DNA from: Bacteroidales bacterium
GTDB lineage: Bacteria > Bacteroidota > Bacteroidia > Bacteroidales > UBA932
Direction of reading: 5' to 3'
DNA: 6,709 bases
Assembly (NCBI GenBank): GCA_017615445.1
Contig: JAGAAD010000108.1
Span: 1 to 6,709, forward strand
Shown one piece after another: positions 1 through 5,317 of the stretch. Numbering within the stretch: the stretch's first letter is position 1; every line of letters starts with the position of its first letter. The position numbers were made by a program, and so were the translations under genes. Below the pieces are notes generated by a model. That model worked only from the letters and a program-made list of their open reading frames with translations. It was not told the DNA's origin and made no database searches.

Positions 1-209
1 CCCAGCTCGGCCGCCCCCAGCTGCGACAGCCGCACAAGCCGCCCGTCGCACTGCCGCAGCAGCCCGCGCGCGACTTCCAGCACATTCGCACCCGAAGTGC
101 CGCTTCTAAGCAGCACCGCAAGCAATTCACCATTGGAAAGGGCCTGGGGCCCGGAGGAGAGGAGCCGCTCCCGCGGCCTTTCGCTCTCAGAGAGATCTTT
201 GATTTTCAT
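1..209 (-). CDS. radC: RadC family protein (UPF0758), N-terminal part, cut by window edge
   Basis: On the minus strand an ATG at 209-207 opens a frame of 69 codons that runs off the left edge. It begins MKIKDLSESERPRERLL and continues with ALSNGELLAVLLRSGT, which matches the conserved RadC N-terminus (IKDLP..ERPREKLL, then LSD.ELLAILLRTGT). Only the N-terminal helical region is visible. The C-terminal JAB/MPN-type metal-binding domain that defines the family would lie outside the window. RadC was named as a DNA-repair protein, but the biochemical role of the family is unsettled. The gene is divergent from the Fur-family gene, with 67 bp between the start codons. The identification rests on remembered family motifs over about 70 residues, which are distinctive. 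Confidence 0.88.
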   Translation of the reverse strand, partial: MKIKDLSESERPRERLLSSGPQALSNGELLAVLLRSGTSGANVLEVARGLLRQCDGRLVRLSQLGAAEL

Positions 210-232
210 AGTACAATAAGCCTAAGTCCTCA

Positions 233-240
233 CAAAGTTA
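233..240 (-). promoter_or_regulatory. Putative radC promoter, Bacteroidota -7 element
   Basis: Read on the minus strand, 240-233 is TAACTTTG, an exact match to TAnnTTTG. With its last G at -7, transcription would start near 226, giving a leader of about 17 nt before the radC ATG. No convincing -33 TTG is seen at the usual distance, so this is a motif-based prediction only. Confidence 0.5.
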
Positions 241-244
241 AGCC

Positions 245-258
245 AATTTTGAAAAATT
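245..258. promoter_or_regulatory. AT-rich pseudo-palindrome between radC and fur-like gene, possible operator
   Basis: AATTTT-GA-AAAATT is a 6+2+6 inverted repeat lying between the two divergent -7 elements, 5 bp upstream of the one at 264-271. An AT-rich palindrome next to a Fur-family gene is where an autoregulatory operator would be expected. It is not a recognisable Fur or PerR 7-1-7 box, and AT-rich sequence makes short palindromes by chance. Low confidence. Confidence 0.25.
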
Positions 259-263
259 AAAAC

Positions 264-271
264 TATCTTTG
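264..271 (+). promoter_or_regulatory. Promoter -7 element of the fur-like/upp unit
   Basis: TATCTTTG matches the Bacteroidota -7 consensus TAnnTTTG. It is followed by CCGGG and then the ATG at 277. With the last G at -7, the predicted transcription start is about 278, essentially on the start codon, so the mRNA would be leaderless. No clear -33 TTG is present. The upstream stretch is strongly AT-rich, in contrast to the surrounding GC-rich DNA. Confidence 0.7.
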
Positions 272-276
272 CCGGG

Positions 277-750
277 ATGAATTCTCCGCGACCGCATACT
301 TGGGAGGATCTCGAGGCTTTCAAGGAAGCATTGAAAGACAAGGGTCTGAAGGCTACCCGCCAGAGGGTGGCGGTCCACGAAGTTATGATGAGGCTCGGGC
401 ACGCAAGCGCAGACATGGTCCGCGACGAGCTCTCGAAGAAAGTCACCACAGCCTCAGTCTACAACATCCTCGCGCAGATGGCCCTTCTGGGCATCTATTC
501 CCATCGCCTGAGCATAGGCGGAAAGATGTTCTTCGATGTCAATCCCAGCTGCCGGCTGCATCTCTACGATCCGCAGGCTGGCCTCTATGTGGACCTCGAA
601 GACGAAGAACTGACGGAGATGGTGGAGACCCGCTGCAAGAGGCGCCGTTTCAAAGGATATAAAGTGGATGCCGTGGACATCCAGATAATTTGCCATCCGG
701 CCCAGCCCAAAACGCCGGCACAACCGAAAACAACAATTAAAAAGAAATAA
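277..750 (+). CDS. Fur-family transcriptional regulator lacking the structural zinc CxxC
   Basis: The 157-residue product has the Fur-family winged helix at about residues 12-80. It shows LKATRQRVAVHEVMMRLGHASAD (24-46, matching the family's G.KATRQR..I...L..H.SA) and the recognition-helix signature TASVYNILAQMALLGI (58-73). The C-terminal dimerisation region (about 84-140) is recognisable but its metal ligands are degraded. Where many Fur/PerR proteins read HHxHxxCxxCG, this one has RLHLYDPQAG (93-102), so both cysteines are replaced by Asp98 and Ala101 and only His95 of the histidine cluster remains. A terminal CxxC is also missing; the only cysteines are 92, 120 and 139. Loss of CxxC is also known in Irr-type Fur proteins. 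The tail (about 141-157) is Pro/Lys-rich. The start at 277 is supported by the promoter 5 nt upstream. The gene ends 1 nt before upp, so the two are probably co-transcribed. The target genes and the signal sensed cannot be read from sequence. Confidence 0.82.
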   Translation: MNSPRPHTWEDLEAFKEALKDKGLKATRQRVAVHEVMMRLGHASADMVRDELSKKVTTASVYNILAQMALLGIYSHRLSIGGKMFFDVNPSCRLHLYDPQAGLYVDLEDEELTEMVETRCKRRRFKGYKVDAVDIQIICHPAQPKTPAQPKTTIKKK

Positions 751-751
751 T

Positions 752-1405
752 ATGGAAGTTATCAACCTCGGAGAGAAAAGTTCGGTTCTCAACAGCTTCG
801 TCGCGCAGCTCCGCGACAAGACCCTTCAGAAAGACAGCCTCAGGTTCAGGACCAACCTCGAGCGTCTGGGTCAGATCTTCGGTTACGAAATCAGCAGAAC
901 GCTGGCTTCAAAGGAAAGGGATGTGGTGACCCCTCTCGGCACAGCCCGTCTGAGTGTGCCGGATGAGAAGGTCGTGGTGGCCACCATCATGCGCGCCGGT
1001 CTCCCGCTGCACGAAGGAATCCTCAGCTGCTTCGACGCGGCCGAGAACGCATTCGTCGCCGCCTACCGCAAGTACGACAGCGAGGGAACGTTCCATATCC
1101 ACACGGAGTACTGCACCTGCCCGGACCTCGTCGGCAAGACCGTCATCCTCGCGGACACCATGCTCGCCACCGGTTCGTCAATCGAAGTGGCCTACGAAGT
1201 GCTTCTCCACGAAGGCGGCAAGTTCGCGAAACTGCACCTTGTGTGCCCGTTCGCGAGCGTGCAGGCAATCGAGTATCTGAATAAGATCATGCCGGAGAAC
1301 ACCGTTCTTTGGGTGGCCGCAATCGACCCTGAGCTCACGCCGCACTCTTACATCGTTCCCGGTCTGGGCGATGCGGGCGACCTCTGCTACGGCCCGAAGC
1401 TTTAG
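752..1405 (+). CDS. upp: Uracil phosphoribosyltransferase
   Basis: The 217-residue product is a cytoplasmic pyrimidine-salvage enzyme that makes UMP and pyrophosphate from uracil and PRPP. Three family signatures are visible. RAGLPLHEGI lies at 81-90. The PRPP-binding loop VILADTMLATGSSI is at 131-144 (usual form DPMLATGGS, so the Pro after Asp is Thr here). The uracil-binding C-terminal segment SYIVPGLGDAGDL is at 199-211. Length is normal for the family (about 205-220). The ATG lies 1 nt after the stop of the Fur-family gene with no obvious Shine-Dalgarno sequence, only an A-rich run, as is common in Bacteroidota. Translation is probably coupled to the upstream gene. The TAG stop overlaps the stop of the convergent rpoN, leaving no room for a separate terminator. 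Confidence 0.96.
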   Translation: MEVINLGEKSSVLNSFVAQLRDKTLQKDSLRFRTNLERLGQIFGYEISRTLASKERDVVTPLGTARLSVPDEKVVVATIMRAGLPLHEGILSCFDAAENAFVAAYRKYDSEGTFHIHTEYCTCPDLVGKTVILADTMLATGSSIEVAYEVLLHEGGKFAKLHLVCPFASVQAIEYLNKIMPENTVLWVAAIDPELTPHSYIVPGLGDAGDLCYGPKL

Positions 1406-2814
1406 ATCTCTTTACGGAGCCGCGCCAGCGGGATTCCAAGCTGGTCGCGGTATTTCGCGATAGTGCGGCGGGCAACCAGATACCCGCGCGCTGCAAGTTC
1501 TTTCACAAGCTGCTCATCTGTGAGCGGCTTGTGTTTGTCTTCGGCGTCCACAATCTCCTGGAGCACCTTTTTCAGCTCGCGGGTGCTCACCTCCTCGCCG
1601 GCCTGGTTCACAAGGCCCTCCGAGAAGAAGTACTTCAGCGGGTAGACGCCGTAGGGCGTGTCGATATACTTGCTGTTCACTACACGGGAGATGGTGCTGA
1701 TGTCGAAGCCTGTGATCTTCGCTATGTCCTCGAGGATCATAGGGCGAAGGTCGCGGTCGTCGCCGCTGGCGAAGAAGTCGTGCTGGTAGTCCAGGAGCGC
1801 CTGCATGGTCTTGGAGAGAGTGTTGTACCTCTGCTTCAGGGCCTCTATAAACCATTTGGCGCTGTCCAGCTTCTCCTTCACGAAGGTCGCTGCCTCTTTC
1901 TTTTCCCTGTCCGTTCCGCCTTCCGCCTTGATGAGCATGTCGGCGTATTTCTTATTCACGCGAAGCTCCGGGATGTTGAAGCGCGGCATGTCGAAGGTGA
2001 TGGTGCCGTCGTCTCCCAGCTTCAGCACGAAGTCCGGGATGATCTGCTCGGCCACATCCGAGTATGAATCGTCCACCTGCCCGCCGGGGGAGGGGTTCAG
2101 GCGCGAGATGCGCTTCATGGCGTCCTTAAGGTCGTCTTCAGTGATGCCCAGCCGGGAAAGTATGCGGGAGAAATGCTTGCCCGTGAAGTCCTGGAAGCAT
2201 TCTTCCAGAATGCGGCGCGCATTCACAGTCGCGGGTGTCTGGGTCGCAGCTTTCAGCTGCAGGAGCAGACACTCGCGCAGGTCCCGCGCGCCCACTCCCG
2301 CCGGGTCGAAGCTCTGCACTATCGCCAGCATCCTTTCCACCTCCTCGCGCGAACTTTCAATATTTGCGCGGAAGGCCAGGTCGTCCACCAGCGAATCGAG
2401 GTCGCGCCTCAAGTATCCGTCTTCGTCCAGCGAGCCGATTATGAAAGACGCCACCTCCTTCTCGTGCTGGGTAAGATGCCTGAAGCCGAGCTGGTCCAGC
2501 AGGTTTTCGCGGAAACTGGTCTTCACGGAGAAGGTGTTGTACTCCGGGCGCGGGTCCTTGCCCCAGTTGTTCACACGGGTTTTATAGTCCGGGACGTAGT
2601 CGTCCTGCAAAGTGTCCAGCGAGACTTCCTTGGACTCCTGCTCGGGCGCTTCTGGGTCCGGCGTGTCGTCCAGCACGGGGTTTTCCTCCAGTTCCTGACG
2701 CACGCGCTGCTCCAGATCCTGCACCGGCAGCTCGATGAGCTTGATGGTCTGGATCTGCAGGGGCGAGAGTTTCTGAACCTGCTGCTGGGTTAACGCTAGA
2801 CCTTGTTTATTCAT
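1402..2814 (-). CDS. rpoN: RNA polymerase sigma-54 factor
   Basis: The 470-residue product is a complete sigma-54, which directs RNA polymerase to -24/-12 promoters and needs an AAA+ enhancer-binding activator to open them. Region I is the Gln/Leu-rich start (residues 8-48, LTQQQVQKLSPLQIQTIKL, ending ELEENPVLDD). An acidic linker follows (about 50-75), then the core-binding region. A helix-turn-helix is at about 361-380 (LEDIAKITGFDISTISRVVN, followed by SKYIDTPYGVYPLKYFF). The diagnostic RpoN box ARRTIAKYR is at 448-456 (canonical ARRTVAKYR). It is the last gene of the minus-strand operon and its ATG overlaps the end of the SPOR gene by 8 nt (ATGAATAA), which suggests translational coupling. 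Its stop interlocks with the upp stop. No enhancer-binding protein and no clear -24/-12 promoter is seen in the window, so the regulon cannot be inferred here. Confidence 0.97.
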   Translation of the reverse strand: MNKQGLALTQQQVQKLSPLQIQTIKLIELPVQDLEQRVRQELEENPVLDDTPDPEAPEQESKEVSLDTLQDDYVPDYKTRVNNWGKDPRPEYNTFSVKTSFRENLLDQLGFRHLTQHEKEVASFIIGSLDEDGYLRRDLDSLVDDLAFRANIESSREEVERMLAIVQSFDPAGVGARDLRECLLLQLKAATQTPATVNARRILEECFQDFTGKHFSRILSRLGITEDDLKDAMKRISRLNPSPGGQVDDSYSDVAEQIIPDFVLKLGDDGTITFDMPRFNIPELRVNKKYADMLIKAEGGTDREKKEAATFVKEKLDSAKWFIEALKQRYNTLSKTMQALLDYQHDFFASGDDRDLRPMILEDIAKITGFDISTISRVVNSKYIDTPYGVYPLKYFFSEGLVNQAGEEVSTRELKKVLQEIVDAEDKHKPLTDEQLVKELAARGYLVARRTIAKYRDQLGIPLARLRKEI

Positions 2815-3382
2815 CCTGTTGAGGAGGCGCTATCGGCACTTGCATCCGGACGGTGTCCACCGTCACCCGGACCTGGTCCGAGATCACCGGGAACCTCATC
2901 TTTTCACTCACGATGAAGGCGTCCGGGAACGCCCTCACGATGCGCTGCAGAGCCACCTGGGCGTCTGCCTTGGTCCTGAAATCGCCGACCGTGACCTTGA
3001 AATAAGGGTTTTTGAAAGTCCGGTATGTGCTGTAGCCGGGGAAGAGCCTCTTGAAACGGGCCTCGCTCTCGGCCGAAGCCTCACGGGCGTTCTGCTTGTT
3101 GTCGAAATAGATCCTGATGCGGAAACCGTCCGTCTGCACAGACCTGTTTTTGCTGACCTGCACTGCGGCGGCATTCTTCACTGCCGCACTCTGATGCAGT
3201 TTCACCCTCCAAGGGAGGACGTCTGACACGCTCTTTCCGACCAGGGATTCGTTCAGGCGCGGCACCGGTTTGTAGATGACGGTGTCTATCCATTTATATC
3301 CATCCTTCAGAGGCTCCTCCACCTGCGCGAAAGCACAGACGGAAAGCAGAAGCGCTCCGAAAGCAATCAAAAACCTTTTCAT
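2807..3382 (-). CDS. Secreted SPOR-domain protein
   Basis: The 191-residue product has a clear Sec signal peptide: Lys2-Arg3, a hydrophobic core through residue 18, and a likely signal peptidase I site AFA-Q after residue 19. There is no lipobox, so it is probably soluble in the periplasm. Residues about 85-165 resemble a SPOR domain of the Bacteroidota type: GFRIRIYFDNKQNAREA, a helix ending FKRLFPGYSTYRTF, then KNPYFKVTVGDFRTKADAQ and FPDAFIVSEKM. SPOR domains bind denuded septal peptidoglycan glycan strands, which suggests an envelope or division-site role; this is inferred from the family. The start overlaps the upstream lipoprotein stop by 4 nt (ATGA) and the end overlaps rpoN by 8 nt, so it is the middle gene of a tightly coupled three-gene unit. 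The SPOR match is by pattern; a profile search would settle it. Confidence 0.8.
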   Translation of the reverse strand: MKRFLIAFGALLLSVCAFAQVEEPLKDGYKWIDTVIYKPVPRLNESLVGKSVSDVLPWRVKLHQSAAVKNAAAVQVSKNRSVQTDGFRIRIYFDNKQNAREASAESEARFKRLFPGYSTYRTFKNPYFKVTVGDFRTKADAQVALQRIVRAFPDAFIVSEKMRFPVISDQVRVTVDTVRMQVPIAPPQQDE

Positions 3383-3837
3383 AACAAATCCATTAATTCC
3401 TTCAGCGGGATCCCCTCGATAGTCTGGGTTTTCTTAATTCCGAGGAGCCCCGTGGCCGTGAAGGTGAGGTCCGCCGTCAATCCTTCAAAATTGCTGCCAC
3501 TCACCAGGGACATGATCTTCAGCAGTCCTACTCCCGGCGCCAGGCTGCCTTCCACGGGCACCGGCACCGTGGTGGTCGAGCGGGCCGGAATCGTGAAATC
3601 CTCGGCCGTGAGGTTCAGCAGCGCATCCTCTCCGTTCTTGACGACTCCGCTGACATCGCTCACCTTGACCTTGTACGAAGGGTTCGAGAAGGTCAGGTTT
3701 GCAGTGGCGGTGATGGTCGGGCCGAGATGGACCGATTCCACCCCGCCTCCGGTGATGGTGAATTTGTGGTCACTGGCGCAGCCACTGACCATCACGGCCA
3801 CCACGGCCGCCAACAGTATGCTCACAATTTTCTTCAC
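3379..3837 (-). CDS. LEA-type-2-like lipoprotein
   Basis: The GTG start at 3837-3835 gives 152 residues: MKKIVSILLAAVVAVMVSGC. This is a textbook lipoprotein signal with Lys2-Lys3, a hydrophobic core and lipobox VSGC, with Cys20 as the lipidated residue. The mature part resembles LEA14/WHy (LEA_2) domains: ANLTFSNPSYKVKVSDVSG (Asn52-Pro53), then FTIPARSTTTVPVPVEG, alternating beta strands. These domains are known from desiccation proteins and bacterial lipoproteins of unknown function, so the role is open. The frame stays open far upstream (to 4809) across miaB, but this start is preferred because the lipoprotein signal begins exactly here, the upstream extension is antisense to miaB, and a TATCTTTG element lies 5 nt upstream. 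It is the first gene of the lipoprotein-SPOR-rpoN operon, with a 4-nt ATGA overlap to the next gene. Confidence 0.85.
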   Translation of the reverse strand: MKKIVSILLAAVVAVMVSGCASDHKFTITGGGVESVHLGPTITATANLTFSNPSYKVKVSDVSGVVKNGEDALLNLTAEDFTIPARSTTTVPVPVEGSLAPGVGLLKIMSLVSGSNFEGLTADLTFTATGLLGIKKTQTIEGIPLKELMDLL

Positions 3838-3842
3838 GTCCC

Positions 3843-3850
3843 CAAAGATA
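3843..3850 (-). promoter_or_regulatory. Promoter -7 element of the lipoprotein-SPOR-rpoN operon
   Basis: On the minus strand 3850-3843 reads TATCTTTG, followed by GGGAC and the GTG start. With the last G at -7 the predicted transcription start is about 3836, within the start codon, so a leaderless mRNA is expected. No -33 TTG is visible at normal spacing. Its upstream contact region would cover the miaB -7 element. Confidence 0.7.
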
Positions 3851-3863
3851 CTAACTTTTTGTC

Positions 3864-3871
3864 TATCTTTG
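3864..3871 (+). promoter_or_regulatory. Promoter -7 element of miaB
   Basis: TATCTTTG followed by TGCCC and the GTG at 3877. The predicted transcription start is about 3878, on the start codon, again leaderless. It lies only 13 bp from the oppositely oriented element at 3843-3850, so the two promoters cannot be occupied independently. No -33 TTG is seen at usual spacing. Confidence 0.7.
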
Positions 3872-3876
3872 TGCCC

Positions 3877-5181
3877 GTGAACAAAAAGGTCTACATAGAA
3901 ACCTATGGCTGCCAGATGAATGTGGCGGACACGGAGGTGGTCTTTTCCATCCTCGGCCGGCATGGCTATGACCGCACCGAATCCATGGACGAGGCGGATG
4001 TGATTATGGCCAACACCTGCTCGATCCGCGACAACGCCGAGCAGCGCATCCTCGGCCGCATCGAGCAATTCGCGCTGCAGCGCAGGACCCGGCCGGTGGT
4101 GGTGGGCATCCTCGGGTGCATGGCCGAGCGGATGAAGGAGCAGCTCCTGGAAGGAGGAAAGGTGGACGTGGTTGCCGGTCCGGACGCGTATCGCCGTCTG
4201 CCCGAGCTGCTGGAAGCGGCCGCCGACGGCCACCCGCAGATGGACGTCATCCTCTCGCGCGAGGAGACGTATGCGGACATCACGCCCGTCCGCCTGGACC
4301 GCAACGGAGTCTCGGCCTTCATCTCGATAATGCGCGGCTGCAACAACGTCTGCTCCTACTGCGTGGTGCCCTACACCCGCGGCGTGGAGCGCAGCAGGGA
4401 CGCCCGCTCGATAGTGCGCGAGGCCTGCGACTGCGTGCAGAAAGGCTATAAGGAAGTGACGCTGCTGGGGCAGAACGTGGACTCGTACAACTTCGAGGGC
4501 ACGTCGTTCGCCCGCCTGCTCGCGATGGTGGCGGAAGTCAGCCCGGCCCTGCGCGTGCGCTTCAGCACCTCGAACCCGCAGGACATCTCGGACGAAGTGC
4601 TCGAGACCATGGCGCGCTACCCGAACATCTGTCACCATATCCACCTCCCGGTCCAGTCCGGGTCCGACCGCATCCTCGAGAAGATGCGCCGGCGCTACAC
4701 GGCCGCCTGGTACCTCGAGCGGGTGGCGAAGATCCGCGAGCTCATGCCGGACTGCGCAATCACCACGGACGTGATCGCAGGCTTCTGCTCGGAGACGGAG
4801 GAGGACCACCGCATGACGCTCGAGCTGTTCGAGAAGGTGGGCTTCGACGCCGCGTTCATGTTCTACTATTCCGAGCGCCCCGGGACTCTTGCCGCGCGCA
4901 AGTACCCGGACGACGTGCCCATCGAGGTGAAGACCCGCCGCCTAAACGAGATAATCGAGCTGCAGAACCGCCTCAGCCTGGAGAGCAACCGCCGCGACAT
5001 CGGACGCGAGCTGGAAGTGCTGGTGGAGGGCCCGTCCAAGCGCAACCAGGACGAACTCTGCGGCCGCGCGGGGAACAGCAAAATGTGCGTCTGGCCAGAC
5101 ACTGCGCACCGCGCCGGCGACTATGTCCGCGTCCGCGTCCGCGACTGCACCCAGGCCACTCTTTTGTGTGAACTTGTTTAG
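3877..5181 (+). CDS. miaB: tRNA-2-methylthio-N6-dimethylallyladenosine synthase
   Basis: The 434-residue product is a radical-SAM methylthiotransferase that converts i6A37 to ms2i6A37 in tRNAs reading UNN codons, using two [4Fe-4S] clusters. The N-terminal UPF0004 domain has its three cluster cysteines: Cys12 (YIETYGCQMN), Cys48 (NTCSIR) and Cys81 (GILGCMAER). The radical-SAM motif CNNVCSYC gives Cys155, Cys159 and Cys162 and continues VVPYTRGVERSR, which is characteristic of MiaB rather than RimO or MtaB. A C-terminal TRAM domain spans about 380-433 (LEVLVEGPSKRN, then YVRVRVRD). The GTG start is chosen because VNKKVYIETYGC is the normal MiaB beginning and the promoter lies 5 nt upstream. 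The open frame extends 50 codons further back, but that part is antisense to the lipoprotein signal region. Length is slightly short but within range. It is divergent from the lipoprotein operon. Confidence 0.96.
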   Translation: MNKKVYIETYGCQMNVADTEVVFSILGRHGYDRTESMDEADVIMANTCSIRDNAEQRILGRIEQFALQRRTRPVVVGILGCMAERMKEQLLEGGKVDVVAGPDAYRRLPELLEAAADGHPQMDVILSREETYADITPVRLDRNGVSAFISIMRGCNNVCSYCVVPYTRGVERSRDARSIVREACDCVQKGYKEVTLLGQNVDSYNFEGTSFARLLAMVAEVSPALRVRFSTSNPQDISDEVLETMARYPNICHHIHLPVQSGSDRILEKMRRRYTAAWYLERVAKIRELMPDCAITTDVIAGFCSETEEDHRMTLELFEKVGFDAAFMFYYSERPGTLAARKYPDDVPIEVKTRRLNEIIELQNRLSLESNRRDIGRELEVLVEGPSKRNQDELCGRAGNSKMCVWPDTAHRAGDYVRVRVRDCTQATLLCELV

Positions 5182-5182
5182 C

Positions 5183-5227
5183 TTTTCGCACAAGGTGGAA
5201 CTTTAACCCCGGGACCTTGTGTGAAAA
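5183..5227 (+). repeat. Alternative hairpin just after miaB stop
   Basis: TTTTCGCACAAGGT (5183-5196) pairs with ACCTTGTGTGAAAA (5214-5227) over 14 positions with one G-U, leaving a 17-nt loop. It begins 2 nt after the miaB stop. It uses arms that also take part in the nested structure at 5188-5284, so the two folds exclude one another. The sequence after the stem is AC-rich, with no T-tract, so an intrinsic terminator is unlikely. Confidence 0.6.
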
Positions 5228-5284
5228 ACCCAATCACAGACCATCTAACGAACAAGGTCCCCTCCCTAAGATTCCACCTTGTGC
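5188..5284. repeat. Nested inverted-repeat element between miaB and trxB
   Basis: Two perfect inverted repeats are nested. The outer pair is GCACAAGGTGGAA at 5188-5200 with its exact complement at 5272-5284 (13 bp). The inner pair is GGGACCTTGT at 5211-5220 with its complement at 5252-5261 (10 bp). All four arms contain ACAAGGT or its complement. As RNA or cruciform DNA this forms a long hairpin with an internal loop and a 31-nt apical loop. It is not followed directly by a T-run, so it is not a standard rho-independent terminator. It may still act as a 3' end or stabiliser for miaB mRNA, a protein-binding array, or a small interspersed palindromic element. No flanking target duplication is visible. 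Confidence 0.8.
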
Positions 5285-5303
5285 AGATTAGTGACCTTTT
5301 TAT

Positions 5304-5311
5304 TATCTTTG
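5304..5311 (+). promoter_or_regulatory. Promoter -7 element of trxB-bamD
   Basis: TATCTTTG followed by TGCGGT and the ATG at 5318. With the last G at -7 transcription should start at about 5318, the A of the ATG, giving a leaderless mRNA. Here a -33 TTG is available at 5279-5281 with a 22-bp spacer, within the 17-23 bp range described for Flavobacteriia promoters. That TTG is inside the last arm of the inverted-repeat element, so a protein binding there would affect trxB. Confidence 0.72.
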
Positions 5312-5317
5312 TGCGGT

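Noticed and set aside
2173..2793. 206-codon plus-strand frame inside rpoN
   Set aside because: It is antisense to a complete, motif-confirmed rpoN, has no recognisable domain and no promoter. Other plus-strand frames over rpoN are rejected for the same reason.
3838..4809. Long open frame on the minus strand extending the lipoprotein far upstream, opposite miaB
   Set aside because: Its translation is low-complexity (His/Val/Ala/Arg-rich), is antisense to the strongly conserved miaB, and would bury the lipoprotein signal in mid-protein. GC-rich codon use commonly keeps antisense frames open.
5125..5142. Hexamer GTCCGC repeated three times
   Set aside because: It encodes the alternating Val-Arg beta strand of the MiaB TRAM domain, which is expected there. 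Three copies are too few to claim a functional repeat.
5188..5284. Invertible (phase-variable) promoter, as is common in Bacteroidales
   Set aside because: The segment between the arms is only 71 bp, contains no TAnnTTTG on either strand, and the trxB -7 element lies outside it. No recombinase gene is nearby.
5183..5310. Rho-independent terminator for miaB
   Set aside because: Stable stems exist, but neither is followed immediately by a T-run; the T-rich stretch at 5296-5310 is 12 nt or more beyond the last arm and includes the trxB -7 element.
5279..5317. Earlier in-frame ATG for trxB at 5279
   Set aside because: It lies in the inverted repeat, upstream of the -7 element, and would add 13 residues before the conserved FAD-binding strand.
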